Source: an uncultured Lachnospiraceae bacterium (GTDB lineage Bacteria; Bacillota; Clostridia; Lachnospirales; Lachnospiraceae). Taken from it: a stretch of DNA of 64,000 bases. The position numbers and the translations under genes were made by a program. The stretch spans positions 1 through 64,000 of the forward strand of contig CALWLT010000005.1 of assembly GCA_944381615.1 (NCBI GenBank). Reading direction: 5' to 3'. Positions 52,204-60,797 of the stretch are shown in pieces. Below the pieces are notes generated by a model. It made no database searches. It was not told where the DNA came from and was given only the letters and a program-made list of their open reading frames with translations. Position 1 is the first letter of the stretch, and the number at the start of each line of letters is the position of its first letter.

Positions 52204-53103
52204 ATGGAATACCGGAATCTGGTTACCTTTCTGCGCGTGGCCGAGCTGCAGAATTTCACGCAGGCAGCGAACGCGCTGGGCTACGCCCAGTCGACCGTGA
52301 CGTTTCACATTCAGTCGCTGGAGGAGGAGCTGGGCGTCGTGCTGTTCGACCGCATCGGCAAGCGCGTGTCGCTGACGATGGCGGGCGAGTATCTGATCTC
52401 GTATGCCAACGATATCATGCACCTGGAATCGGCCATCCGGGATCTGAATAAAAATCTGGAGACGCTTCCGGGAACGCTGCGGATCGGCGTGGTGGAATCG
52501 CTTTTAAGCGTCTATGCCGGGCGGATCGTAGAGGGATACAGGGAGCTTCATCCGCAGATCGCCCTGGAGATCCAGTCCGGCTCTTCGCCGGAGCTGATGG
52601 AACTTCTGCGGGAAAATAACGTGGATCTGATTCTGTTTATGGGGCGGCGCATCGTCGAGCCGCATTTTGTGCGCGATTTAATCCGGCCGGCGGACGTGTC
52701 GTTCGTCACGGCCGCCTCCAGCCCGCTCGCGAAAAAAAAGACGGTAAAGTTTTCCGATCTGATCCGCGAGCCGCTGATCCTGCCGGAAAAGAGCAGTCTT
52801 TACCGGAAGATGGCTGAGGAAGTGGCCGCGCATTTTGACTGTATGCTGGAACCGGCCGTGCAGATTAACAGCACGGCGGTCATTCTGCGCCTTTTAAAGC
52901 GGGGGCTGGGCGTCTCCTTTCTGCCGGACTACCTGACGCGCCCGGGCGTGCAGGCGGGCGAGCTGGCGCTGCTGCCGGTAGAGAGCTGGGCGCCGCAGGA
53001 ATATTTTATCCAGCTTCTGCACCACAAGAATAAGTGGGTTACGCCGCAGATGCGGTGGTTCGTGTCGCTGATGGAAGAAACTCTGGGGACTTCTGCGGGC
53101 TGA
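52204..53103 (+). CDS. LysR-family transcriptional regulator
   Basis: 299 residues. The N-terminal HTH (MEYRNLVTFLRVAELQNFTQ, AANALGYAQSTVTFHIQSLE) and the linker helix EELGVVLFDRIGKRVSLTMAG are typical. A two-lobed effector domain follows (LRIGVVESLLSVYAGRIV ...). It starts 6 bases after the transporter stop, so it belongs to the operon it probably controls. Candidate binding sites are the inverted repeat at 46913-46937 and the related sequence at 53148-53168. Confidence 0.92.
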   Translation: MEYRNLVTFLRVAELQNFTQAANALGYAQSTVTFHIQSLEEELGVVLFDRIGKRVSLTMAGEYLISYANDIMHLESAIRDLNKNLETLPGTLRIGVVESLLSVYAGRIVEGYRELHPQIALEIQSGSSPELMELLRENNVDLILFMGRRIVEPHFVRDLIRPADVSFVTAASSPLAKKKTVKFSDLIREPLILPEKSSLYRKMAEEVAAHFDCMLEPAVQINSTAVILRLLKRGLGVSFLPDYLTRPGVQAGELALLPVESWAPQEYFIQLLHHKNKWVTPQMRWFVSLMEETLGTSAG

Positions 53104-53147
53104 TTCTGTAATGGAAGCAGACCCATCGAAAAATTCGATTTCTATAA

Positions 53148-53191
53148 TAAAATCCATCTATTTTACAAAACAGAACAGGGAACGTATACTG
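53148..53191 (+). promoter_or_regulatory. Promoter of the opine dehydrogenase-like gene, matching the 46.9-kb promoter
   Basis: TTTACA (53163-53168), 17-base spacer, TATACT (53186-53191). ATTTTACAAAA at 53160-53170 is identical to that at 46931-46941. A TAAAAT/ATTTTA inverted repeat lies at 53148-53165. This suggests common control with the Hcn-like operon. Confidence 0.7.
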
Positions 53192-53230
53192 AAGGCGTGA
53201 GGGGATAAAGGGCCGGCGCAGCCGGCCCGT

Positions 53231-53406
53231 CCGGAGCGCAAAAGAGCCGGAGCGCAAAAGAGCCGGAGCGCAAAAGAGCCGGAGCGCAAAAAAGCCGGAG
53301 CGCAAAAGAGCCGGAGCGCAAAAAAGCCGGAGCGCAAAAAAGCCGGAGCGCAAAAAAAACGGATCGCAAAGATACCGGAGCGAAAAGATACCGGAATGAA
53401 AACGGA
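53231..53406 (+). repeat. 16-nt tandem repeat in the leader, about 11 units
   Basis: CCGGAGCGCAAAAGAG is repeated head to tail from 53231. Units 1-7 are nearly perfect (AAGAG or AAAAG ends), and units 8-11 are degenerate (CGGATCGCAAAGATA, CCGGAGCGAAAAGATA, CCGGAATGAAAACGGA). The unit is not a multiple of three and lies between the promoter and the RBS, so it is untranslated. Each unit carries a GGAG word resembling a Shine-Dalgarno core. Confidence 0.85.
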
Positions 53407-53443
53407 AACCGGGACGAAAAAGGAGAAACGGGAGGATTTTGTT

Positions 53444-54691
53444 ATGGGCAGAATGGAGTATCTGAAGGAGATGCCGATCGCCGTTTTGGGAGGCGGCGCG
53501 GTGGGGAAGACGTGCGCGGCGGATATGAAGCTGGCCGGAAGGGAAGTACGCCTGTTTGACATGATGCCCTTTGCGGAGAAAACGCTTGCAAACCTGGAAA
53601 AGACCGGGATTCTGCTGGACGGGATCCAGCGCAATCTCTACTGCTTTGAGCGCTCCGGAAGGGCGCATCTGGACCTGGTCAGCAGTGACATGGGCGAGGT
53701 GGTAAAGGGAGCGGGCCTGATCGTGGTCGCCGCGCCGGCGTTTGCGCACGAGCCGTTTTTCCGGGAGCTGATCCCGCTACTGGAGGACGGGCAGGTCATT
53801 CATATTTTTACCGACAATTACGCGACGCTGATTTTCCGCAGGCTGATGCGCGAGATGGGCTGCACGAAACGGGTCATTGTCGGCGGCTGGTCCTCGGCGC
53901 CCTACGGGACGCGCATCGAGGCGGTCGGAAGCTTCCAGTTCCCGCATGTGGGAATCAAGTACCGGGCGATTACCCTGCGCGGGGCGTCGCTTCCGATGAC
54001 GGACCTCGATGATTTCCTTGAATCCTCCCGATATCTGCCCTGCGTCGACGCCGTGACGTACGGCGACGGGCCGGTGGCGGGCAATACGGTGCTGGATATC
54101 GGATTTTCCAATATCAATCCGGTCATCCACGTGCCGGCTACGATCCTCGGCGTATCGACCATGGAAAACTGGGGCGTGATCTTCGGCGGCCATGACCGGA
54201 CGAATTACTCCATGTACAGCCACGGGCTCTGCCCGTCGATCTGCGAGGTGCAGTATCAGTTTTTCGAGGAGGAGAAGGCGCTGGCGAAGGCCATCGGCGT
54301 GGGGACGCCGGAGTATTCGTATGAATCCTTCTTCTCGCGGAGAAGCGTGCTGACGCAGGAGTATATGGGCCTTGACAAAGACGGGAAGGACAACGTGGTG
54401 TTCCCGCTCGATCAGCCGTCCAGCGAGGGGAACACGGGCCCCAACAGCATCCATCACCGCTATCTGACGGAGGATGTGCCGGTGGGCTGTAAGATTTATC
54501 ACGATCTGGGCGTGCAGTACGGCGTGCCGACGCCGATCATCGATTCGATGATCGTGCTGGCGGGCGCGATGCATAAGAAAAATTTCTTCGAGACAAGTAA
54601 ATATAATTTGGCCTATCTGGGCATCGACGGGATGAGCAGAGAAGAACTGCTGGCGTATCTGAACGAGGGGATTTACCGCAGCCGGGCCTGA
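53444..54691 (+). CDS. NAD(P)-dependent octopine/nopaline dehydrogenase-family protein
   Basis: 415 residues from ATG 53444, preferred over 53396 because GGGAGG lies 8 bases upstream and the earlier start falls in the leader repeat. The Rossmann domain has PIAVLGGGAVGKTCAADMKL with a downstream acidic/Asp position (VRLFDMM). The C-terminal helical domain shows NPVIHVPATILG with the family's catalytic His. These enzymes reductively couple an amino acid and a 2-oxo acid or run the reverse oxidation. In a catabolic operon the reverse, opine-splitting direction is plausible. It precedes an MmgE/PrpD gene by 35 bases. Confidence 0.85.
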   Translation: MGRMEYLKEMPIAVLGGGAVGKTCAADMKLAGREVRLFDMMPFAEKTLANLEKTGILLDGIQRNLYCFERSGRAHLDLVSSDMGEVVKGAGLIVVAAPAFAHEPFFRELIPLLEDGQVIHIFTDNYATLIFRRLMREMGCTKRVIVGGWSSAPYGTRIEAVGSFQFPHVGIKYRAITLRGASLPMTDLDDFLESSRYLPCVDAVTYGDGPVAGNTVLDIGFSNINPVIHVPATILGVSTMENWGVIFGGHDRTNYSMYSHGLCPSICEVQYQFFEEEKALAKAIGVGTPEYSYESFFSRRSVLTQEYMGLDKDGKDNVVFPLDQPSSEGNTGPNSIHHRYLTEDVPVGCKIYHDLGVQYGVPTPIIDSMIVLAGAMHKKNFFETSKYNLAYLGIDGMSREELLAYLNEGIYRSRA

Positions 54692-54726
54692 CGCAGAGCC
54701 GGGGCGGGAAGAGAAGGAGAGGCGCG

Positions 54727-56130
54727 ATGAACTTTACGACGACCTATCAGCTGGAACATTATATTCTGGATACGAAATGGGACGATCTGCCGGAAAAGGT
54801 GCAACAGCGCGCCGTGGACTGCGGGATCGATCTGATGATGGCGCTGATTCTGGGGAGCCGGGGCGAGCAGTTTCAGAATGGAATCCGCCTCGCCTCCTAT
54901 GTAAAGAGCGGAAACCTGGAGATCCCGGGCGCGCAGGAGCGCTTCAGCTTTCTGGGGGCCGCCCTCGCCATGGGCCACGCCTCCAATTCGTTCGACATCG
55001 ACGACGGGCACAATCTGGTCAAGGGCCATCCGGGAACCTCGTTTGTCGCCGGGGTTATGGCGGCGGGGCTGGAGAAAAATGTTTCTTACCGCGAGTATCT
55101 GACGACGCTGGTCGTCGCCTATGACACGGCCGTGCGGATGGGCCTGGCGCTGCAGGATTATTATAAATTTCTGCACAGCACGGGGACGTACGGGGCGGTC
55201 GCGACGGCGGCCGGCGTGGGGCGCATCTTCGGATTCACGAAGGAGCAGCTGAACACGGCGATCTCCATGGCGGAATACCATGCGCCGGTTACGCCCGTGA
55301 TGCGGGCGGTGCAGTATCCGTCTATGAACAAGGACGGCGTGCCCTTCGGCGCGATGGTGGGCGTGCTGGCGGCGCTGGATACGATGGCCGGCGAGACGGC
55401 GAAAACGCATATGCTGGAGATGGATCGCTACCAGCCGCTGTGCGCGTCGCTGGGAAGCATTTATGAGATCATGAATCTGTATTTTAAGCCGTATACCTGC
55501 TGCCGCTGGGCGCATCAGCCGATTCAGGCCTGCATTGAGCTCATGCGGAAAAAAGACCTCCGGGCAGAGGAGATTGAGCAGGTTACGGTCCACACCTTCG
55601 ATTCCGCCGCGCAGCTAAGCAAAATCGTGCCGCACGAGACGGACGAGGCGCAGTATAACATCGCCTATCCGGTGGCGGCGGCGATCATTCACGGCGACGT
55701 GGGGTACCGTCAGGTCAACAACCAGGCGTTAAATAACCCGCGCGTGCTGGAGATGATGAAACGCCTGCGCTTTGTGGTGGATGAAGAGCTGGACCGCCAG
55801 TTCCCGCAGAAGCGCCTGGCATGGGTCGAGATGCGGATGAGAAACGGAAGCGTTTACCGGACGCGGGTGTATTCCGCCAGCGGCGAGGCCTCCGATCACA
55901 TCGACCACCGGTGGATGACGGAGAAATTCAACCGCATCATGGATCCGTTCCTGAACGAACAGGGCAAGAAGGCGGTGCTGCGCCTTCTGGAGGAGAATCC
56001 GGACCGGCCCCTGCGGGCGGTCGTCTCCGGGATCAACCGGGCGCTTTTCGTGGGCGGGCGGGGCCAGGAGGGAAGGTCCTCCCGGCCCGGGAGCGCGCAG
56101 GGACGGGAGACGAGGAAGCGGCCGGCGTAA
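54727..56130 (+). CDS. MmgE/PrpD-family protein
   Basis: 467 residues. Family marks are GHASNSFDIDDGHNLVKGHP near 80-100 (the D-D-x-H-x4-HP site), then FLHSTGTYGAVATAAGVGRI and CCRWAHQPIQACIELM. The family includes 2-methylcitrate dehydratase, cis-aconitate decarboxylase and iminodisuccinate epimerase, so it acts on polycarboxylic or imino acids. Next to an opine dehydrogenase-like gene it may isomerise or dehydrate a substrate derived from the same compound. The last 40 residues are basic and of low complexity. The gene ends 25 bases before the convergent protease gene. Confidence 0.87.
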   Translation: MNFTTTYQLEHYILDTKWDDLPEKVQQRAVDCGIDLMMALILGSRGEQFQNGIRLASYVKSGNLEIPGAQERFSFLGAALAMGHASNSFDIDDGHNLVKGHPGTSFVAGVMAAGLEKNVSYREYLTTLVVAYDTAVRMGLALQDYYKFLHSTGTYGAVATAAGVGRIFGFTKEQLNTAISMAEYHAPVTPVMRAVQYPSMNKDGVPFGAMVGVLAALDTMAGETAKTHMLEMDRYQPLCASLGSIYEIMNLYFKPYTCCRWAHQPIQACIELMRKKDLRAEEIEQVTVHTFDSAAQLSKIVPHETDEAQYNIAYPVAAAIIHGDVGYRQVNNQALNNPRVLEMMKRLRFVVDEELDRQFPQKRLAWVEMRMRNGSVYRTRVYSASGEASDHIDHRWMTEKFNRIMDPFLNEQGKKAVLRLLEENPDRPLRAVVSGINRALFVGGRGQEGRSSRPGSAQGRETRKRPA

Positions 56131-56154
56131 AAAGGCTAAAAAAGCGGCTTAAAA

Positions 56155-59100
56155 TTACGGCCTTGTCTGAGGAACCCCGTTGATGCACCAGCGGCCGCCG
56201 GCGTCCACCTCATACCCGTCCGGCGTCGTGCAGGACGCCGCCATGGCGCCCATGGGGCGTCCGGTATCGGGATAGAAATAATAGCAGAACTGCCGGCCGG
56301 ACGCATCCGCGATCCACTGCCAGCCGGTTACCATTTTTCCAAGGCTTCCGTCTGAGATCGGATGGAGATAGTACCAGTTTCCGTCTGTGTCCTGGAACCA
56401 GCCGGTAAGCATCCGTCCTTCTGCATCAAAGCGGAACCAGCCGTCTTCGCCGGCGCCCTGATTGGCGTAGGGATTGTGCAGATAGCCCCAGGTATTCCGA
56501 TAGGCGCTGCCTTTTGAGGCAAACGACCAGCTTCCGTCCGCGCTCTGAGTCCAGCTTCCATGGACTGCGGTTCCTGTTCCGGAACCGGATGTAAGGCTTC
56601 CCGAGCTTCTGCCGGAGTCTCTGCGCTGCTTCCAGACGGTCACGGTGCAGCCTGCCTCTTCGCCGCCCGCCCGTACCCGGATCACGGTCGTGCCGCTGTT
56701 TACTCCGAGAATCCGCCCGTTTTCATCGACGGCGGCGATATTGGGATTGTCAGAGGAAAATACGGGCTTTGCCCCGCTTCCTTCCGGCGCCTCGATTTGG
56801 ACCTCCAGCTGATAGGTCTGTCCCGCTTTAAGCCGGAGGCTTTCCGGGGAAACGGTAATGCGGTTTACGGAATTTTCCTCGAGCAGCATGACCCGGCAGG
56901 AGGCCGTTTTGGTCGGGTCGTCGGCAGAGCTTACCTTCACGGTCACGACGCCGCTTTCCCGCGGGATAAACAGCCGCACTTCTTCGCCGTTTTCCGTAAG
57001 CCCGGTGCCTTCTGTCTCTTCCTGAAAAGCGGATACATCCACGGAGGAAAGGTCCCCGGAAAGCTCCCAGCGGAGTGTTCCGCCGGCATCCTCGATGGGG
57101 CCGTTATCCCAGGAAAGAAGCGTTGGAGTAAACAGGGCTTTTTCCATGCTTTCCGCCTCTTCTTTATCAAAGCGATAGAGGACGGTCCCCTCTTCTGTCA
57201 GGGGGAGCGCCGTCTCCAGGCTGATTCCGGAAGAATAATTGAAATCATACAGGTTGCTGCCGTTTAAAAGATAGCTGGATTCCACGGCGGCCGTGGAGCC
57301 GAAGGACCAGCAGGTGTTGGTTGCGGCCTGATTTTTGACCGGCGTCAGCAGGCCCTCGTCCCGGAGGTCAAAGGACTCCGGAAAAACGGTGGAGGGCGCC
57401 GGAAGCTCGGAGCTGTTCAGAGGGGCCGGGGCAGTCCGGCTCTGGAGGACGTGACCGTCCTTCAGCCGCATCAAATCAGCGCGTTCTTCATCCGGTCTCC
57501 CGTTTTCCAGACTGGAAGGAGAGGCTTTTTTCGCGCCGGAAGGAGACGCTTTTGACGCGTTCTCTAGATTGGAAGACGTGGCTTCTTCTCCGCCGGGGTT
57601 TTCTGTAAGGGAATAATACACCTCCGGATCGAGCTTCAGAGAGCTGATCCGCTCCATTTTGCCATCCTCCAGGGAAGTGTCGATGCACAGCGCTTTCACG
57701 GGGAAATATGCATAGTGATTGCTGGAGCCGTTATCCTCGATAAAGCCGCTGCCGGTATCGATCCACGCTTCTCCCTCTGCGGGGTCGAGGAGGAGGCAGA
57801 TGCCGTCTTTCTGCGGGAGATTCGCCACTAAATAGTCGTTTGCAATAAAAGGAAGGGCCAGCTGCTCCTGCCCGTCTCCTTCGATTTTCAGGATGACCTC
57901 AAATGGTTCTCCGGGCGCAAGCAGGATGGATTTCTCCAGTCTTACCGTATAATAACCGGCATAAAGCTTGGAGCCGGCCGCGCAGATATTTTCTTCCAGC
58001 CAGCCTTTTTTGACATCCTCGCCCTGATTGACCGCGATCTCATAATGGATGTTGTTGTTTTGCAGGGCAAAGGTCACTGCTTTCAGCACATCGGAGCCGT
58101 CTTCGTCCGCCGTAAAAACGGTAGAGGCCATCAGGCTTTCCGCATCCGTAAGCCAATATGCGGACCTTGTATAGGGAAGACTCGTGACCTCGTAAAGCTT
58201 ATTATAATTGCCTGCCGTCTCCGTGGCCGTATAAGCCCAGGTATTATCCGAGCCGAAGATCTGATTGTCATAGTAGGACACGTAGTAGTATCCGCCGTCC
58301 CCGCTGTCTTTGCCCCAGGAATTGCGGATGATCCACGCTCCGTCGCCCTCCGGAAGGAGTTCATCCAGAATTTCCTCTCTGGAAATTTCGTCTTCTTCCG
58401 TGTTTTCTGTCTCTTCTTCCGTTTCGGGGCTGTCTTCATTTCCCTTTGGCTCTCCGGTTCCGGAATCGTCTTCGCGATCGGGATCTTCCGTTTCAGATTC
58501 GTCCTCGCGATCGGATTCTTTTTCGGTTTCGGAATCATTTTCGCGATCGGATTCTTCTCCGGTTCCGGAATCGTCTTCGCGATCGGATTCTTCTCCGGTT
58601 TCGGATTCATTCTCCTGTTCGGTCTCTTCGCTCATTCCGGGTTTGCCGCTGCCTTCTGTTTCCTCTTCGGGATCTGCGTCCGAGCCGGTCGCTTTCCTGG
58701 CATTTGACGGCGCGTTCCCCTTTGTAAATACGTTGATGTCCGTTTCCCGCCCGAGATCCGAGGCGGAAGCCGAGGGGGAATCCGTGTCCAGGATTATTTT
58801 CTCTACGCCGTTTATATTGTAGCGGAAGTTTTCCCTGTCATAGTTGTCGCCCCAGCCGACCACGGCCACCTCGTGATTCTGGGAAAAATTCGGCTGATAG
58901 GAAAGGACCGTAACGTACTCCTGATCGGCTTTATCCCATACGGTGCTGGTATCCCATCCGCTGTAATAATAATTTTCATCCTCTTCACACGACAGATTTG
59001 ACCAGTAGATGCCGGTGGTAAGGGCGCCGTAATTCATGATGCCGGCCTTGATATGGTCTTCCCAGCCGGGATTTTCGATGCTCGTTCCATCTTCCGAATA

Positions 59101-59985
59101 GCCGAGATATCTGACGGGAAGGGCGATGGAGTTCTGCACATGGATCTGCGCTTCGCCCTCCCGGTAGGCAATGCCTTCGTTCTGGAGATAGGCGAGATAG
59201 CTGTTATACTCTTCGATGGTTGTGCCGGAGAATGCGTTTACCTCGCTCATGGGCTGCACCTCCTCCGCCACGGGCCCGAGCCAGGAGGCATAGTAGCTCT
59301 GAGGCATCGGATAGCTGCCGCCGGAGTTCACGCCCCGGCCATCGTATGCCGGTTCATCCAGCCTGTACCACTGAATCACGATCGGAAGCACCGAAGAATC
59401 TGCTTGATAGAGGTAGTGCGGATCCGTGCCGTTGAGGCGGTAGGGCGAGCCATCGCCCTGAAGGGCCGCTACCATATGCATCTCAGAAAAGTCCGTTTTT
59501 CTGACTTCTTCTGAAGACAGCCGGAGCTTCTGCAGGGAAACGGAATACGGCTCCCATGTATGTTCGGAAAGAGGAAATACCCGGAGGAAATACGTCCCGG
59601 CGGGAAGATCCTTTTCTGTGATGCGCTGCCCGGATGATCGGGTGGAAAGGCTCAGGCTTGAGAGCCCGCTGTCCAGGAGCTCTGCCCCGTACTGGCAGCT
59701 GCGGTCTCCTGATTCCACGGAAATGGAGAGATCCGTCACGCTGTCGAGCGTGAAGCTGTAAAAATGTTCCTCAAAGCCGCCGTCCAGCTGATCGGAAAAA
59801 CGGCTCGGAAAGCTCACGAAGCTGGTGTTGGCACTCTGGAGGACGTACGTTGCCTGGGTGCCTTCTGCTGCCCCGGTATCCCGGGTATCGGCCAGGGCAA
59901 AAGAAGCGTTCTGCAGAATCAGCGCTGCGATCAGGAGCGCCGCCGTTCTGGTTTTCAATCGGTTCCATAAAGGATGTCTGTTCAT
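56155..59985 (-). CDS. Secreted C1 (papain-like) peptidase with permuted catalytic segments, Big2 and choline-binding-type repeats
   Basis: 1276 residues. The signal peptide ends near FALA (residue 32). Domains in order: a PPC-like beta domain (about 45-150); a peptidase part with the middle region (DFSEMHMVAAL, SYYASWLGPVAEE), H371 in NHEVAVVGWGD, an acidic Ser/Glu/Asp repeat insert (about 440-535), and N555 in WIIRNSWGKDSG; a clostridial lectin-like domain (about 590-790). Only then comes the Cys segment FPESFDLRDEGLLTPVKNQ with C892 in TNTCWSFGSTAAVES. After that come an Ig/Big2 pair (about 940-1120) and wall-binding repeats (GWFRFDAEGRMLTGWFQDTD). In ordinary papain-like enzymes Gln and Cys precede His and Asn. 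All four catalytic residues are present. It is probably attached to the cell surface. Confidence 0.87.
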   Translation of the reverse strand: MNRHPLWNRLKTRTAALLIAALILQNASFALADTRDTGAAEGTQATYVLQSANTSFVSFPSRFSDQLDGGFEEHFYSFTLDSVTDLSISVESGDRSCQYGAELLDSGLSSLSLSTRSSGQRITEKDLPAGTYFLRVFPLSEHTWEPYSVSLQKLRLSSEEVRKTDFSEMHMVAALQGDGSPYRLNGTDPHYLYQADSSVLPIVIQWYRLDEPAYDGRGVNSGGSYPMPQSYYASWLGPVAEEVQPMSEVNAFSGTTIEEYNSYLAYLQNEGIAYREGEAQIHVQNSIALPVRYLGYSEDGTSIENPGWEDHIKAGIMNYGALTTGIYWSNLSCEEDENYYYSGWDTSTVWDKADQEYVTVLSYQPNFSQNHEVAVVGWGDNYDRENFRYNINGVEKIILDTDSPSASASDLGRETDINVFTKGNAPSNARKATGSDADPEEETEGSGKPGMSEETEQENESETGEESDREDDSGTGEESDRENDSETEKESDREDESETEDPDREDDSGTGEPKGNEDSPETEEETENTEEDEISREEILDELLPEGDGAWIIRNSWGKDSGDGGYYYVSYYDNQIFGSDNTWAYTATETAGNYNKLYEVTSLPYTRSAYWLTDAESLMASTVFTADEDGSDVLKAVTFALQNNNIHYEIAVNQGEDVKKGWLEENICAAGSKLYAGYYTVRLEKSILLAPGEPFEVILKIEGDGQEQLALPFIANDYLVANLPQKDGICLLLDPAEGEAWIDTGSGFIEDNGSSNHYAYFPVKALCIDTSLEDGKMERISSLKLDPEVYYSLTENPGGEEATSSNLENASKASPSGAKKASPSSLENGRPDEERADLMRLKDGHVLQSRTAPAPLNSSELPAPSTVFPESFDLRDEGLLTPVKNQAATNTCWSFGSTAAVESSYLLNGSNLYDFNYSSGISLETALPLTEEGTVLYRFDKEEAESMEKALFTPTLLSWDNGPIEDAGGTLRWELSGDLSSVDVSAFQEETEGTGLTENGEEVRLFIPRESGVVTVKVSSADDPTKTASCRVMLLEENSVNRITVSPESLRLKAGQTYQLEVQIEAPEGSGAKPVFSSDNPNIAAVDENGRILGVNSGTTVIRVRAGGEEAGCTVTVWKQRRDSGRSSGSLTSGSGTGTAVHGSWTQSADGSWSFASKGSAYRNTWGYLHNPYANQGAGEDGWFRFDAEGRMLTGWFQDTDGNWYYLHPISDGSLGKMVTGWQWIADASGRQFCYYFYPDTGRPMGAMAASCTTPDGYEVDAGGRWCINGVPQTRP

Positions 59986-60240
59986 ATGTATTCTCCCGGA
60001 CAGATTCTGAAAGGATTAAAAGGGATAGGCGCATCTGAGAAAACGCGCCCGGTAAATGTGGTTTGAAACCCGTCAGCTACCTGAATCAATTATAAAATTA
60101 CAGAATATGAAAGTCAAGGAAACGCCGGTGCGAAGAGGGGCGGGAAACGATGCCGGAGAAGTTTCCGGCATGGAGCGGGCAGGGGACGGATCCCGCAATA
60201 TTTTATTTTTGAAATAATGCGAAAAAACGGGCGGTTTGAC
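59986..60240. other. Intergenic region between divergent protease and NifX-like genes
   Basis: About 255 bases without genes. They contain the protease leader on the minus strand, AT-rich promoter DNA (60085-60115) and a short hairpin near 60150 (GCCGGAGAAGTTTCCGGC). No other feature is evident. Confidence 0.4.
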
Positions 60241-60269
60241 TTGACGGGAGAGCGGCGGCGGGGTATCAT
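60241..60269 (+). promoter_or_regulatory. Promoter of the NifX-like gene and following block
   Basis: TTGACG (60241-60246), 17-base spacer, TATCAT (60264-60269). The ATG used lies about 120 bases downstream. It probably drives the NifX-methyltransferase-NTP transferase-molybdopterin-binding series. Confidence 0.6.
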
Positions 60270-60393
60270 AAATTCAGATGATATTTTGATGAAGATGAAA
60301 CATGAAGGCAAAGCTTTCAGAAAAATGAAAATCATGCGATCTGATTTTCCGGAAAGCGAAATTGAAAAGGAAGAAAAAGCGGGAGAAAAGAAG

Positions 60394-60786
60394 ATGAAAA
60401 TTGCGATTGCATCCGATACGCAGGAGATCGACGGCCTGGTGCCGGCGACGTTTAAGGAGAGTCCGTTCCTGATGATTATCGACGCGGACAAGAATGAGAT
60501 TTTCCATATTTACGGGAAGCAGGATCCGGACAACCTGGTGTTTGCAAAGAAGGTCGTAGAACACGACTGCGAGGCGGTCATCTGCGGCCCGATCGAGAAG
60601 GAACCGTTCGAGATCCTGGCGGGCGCGGGCGTGACCCGTTATCTGGGGAGCGGGCATACGGTGCAGAAGGCGTACAGCTATATGAACCGCTATAAGCTGG
60701 AGCTGATCCGCGATTATATCGGCGGCCCCGGCCCCTTCGGTCACAGCCACGATTTCAGCTGCGACTGCGGCGAAGAAGAGGAATAG
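60394..60786 (+). CDS. NifX/NifB-C-terminal-like (dinitrogenase iron-molybdenum cofactor family) protein
   Basis: 130 residues from ATG 60394 (GGGAGAAAAG upstream; the longer frame is a basic leader). It shows the small metallocluster-carrier fold: MKIAIASDTQEIDG at the start, VVEHDCEAVICGPI in the middle, and AGVTRYLGSGHTVQKAYSYM. The C-terminus is rich in His/Cys (GHSHDFSCDCGEEEE), a probable metal-binding tail. No nitrogenase genes are present, so it more likely carries a metal or cluster for another molybdenum- or Fe-S-dependent step. It is the first gene of a block of molybdenum cofactor-related genes. Confidence 0.82.
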   Translation: MKIAIASDTQEIDGLVPATFKESPFLMIIDADKNEIFHIYGKQDPDNLVFAKKVVEHDCEAVICGPIEKEPFEILAGAGVTRYLGSGHTVQKAYSYMNRYKLELIRDYIGGPGPFGHSHDFSCDCGEEEE

Positions 60787-60797
60787 GAGCACGGCAG

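Noticed and set aside
53231-53406. CRISPR array
   Set aside because: Units are contiguous 16-mers with no spacers, and no cas genes are present.
53163-53749. Minus-strand ORFs with repeated FALRLFCAP segments
   Set aside because: They arise only because three 16-nt repeat units make 48 bases, an open frame by chance. They have no RBS and lie antisense to the leader and start of a well-supported gene.
58045-58822. Plus-strand Ser/Phe-rich ORFs opposite the protease acidic insert
   Set aside because: Antisense readings of the Glu/Asp/Ser repeats; no start signal.
60394-60786. Nitrogenase-associated nifX proper
   Set aside because: No nif genes are in the window and the length and tail differ; only the domain family is claimed.
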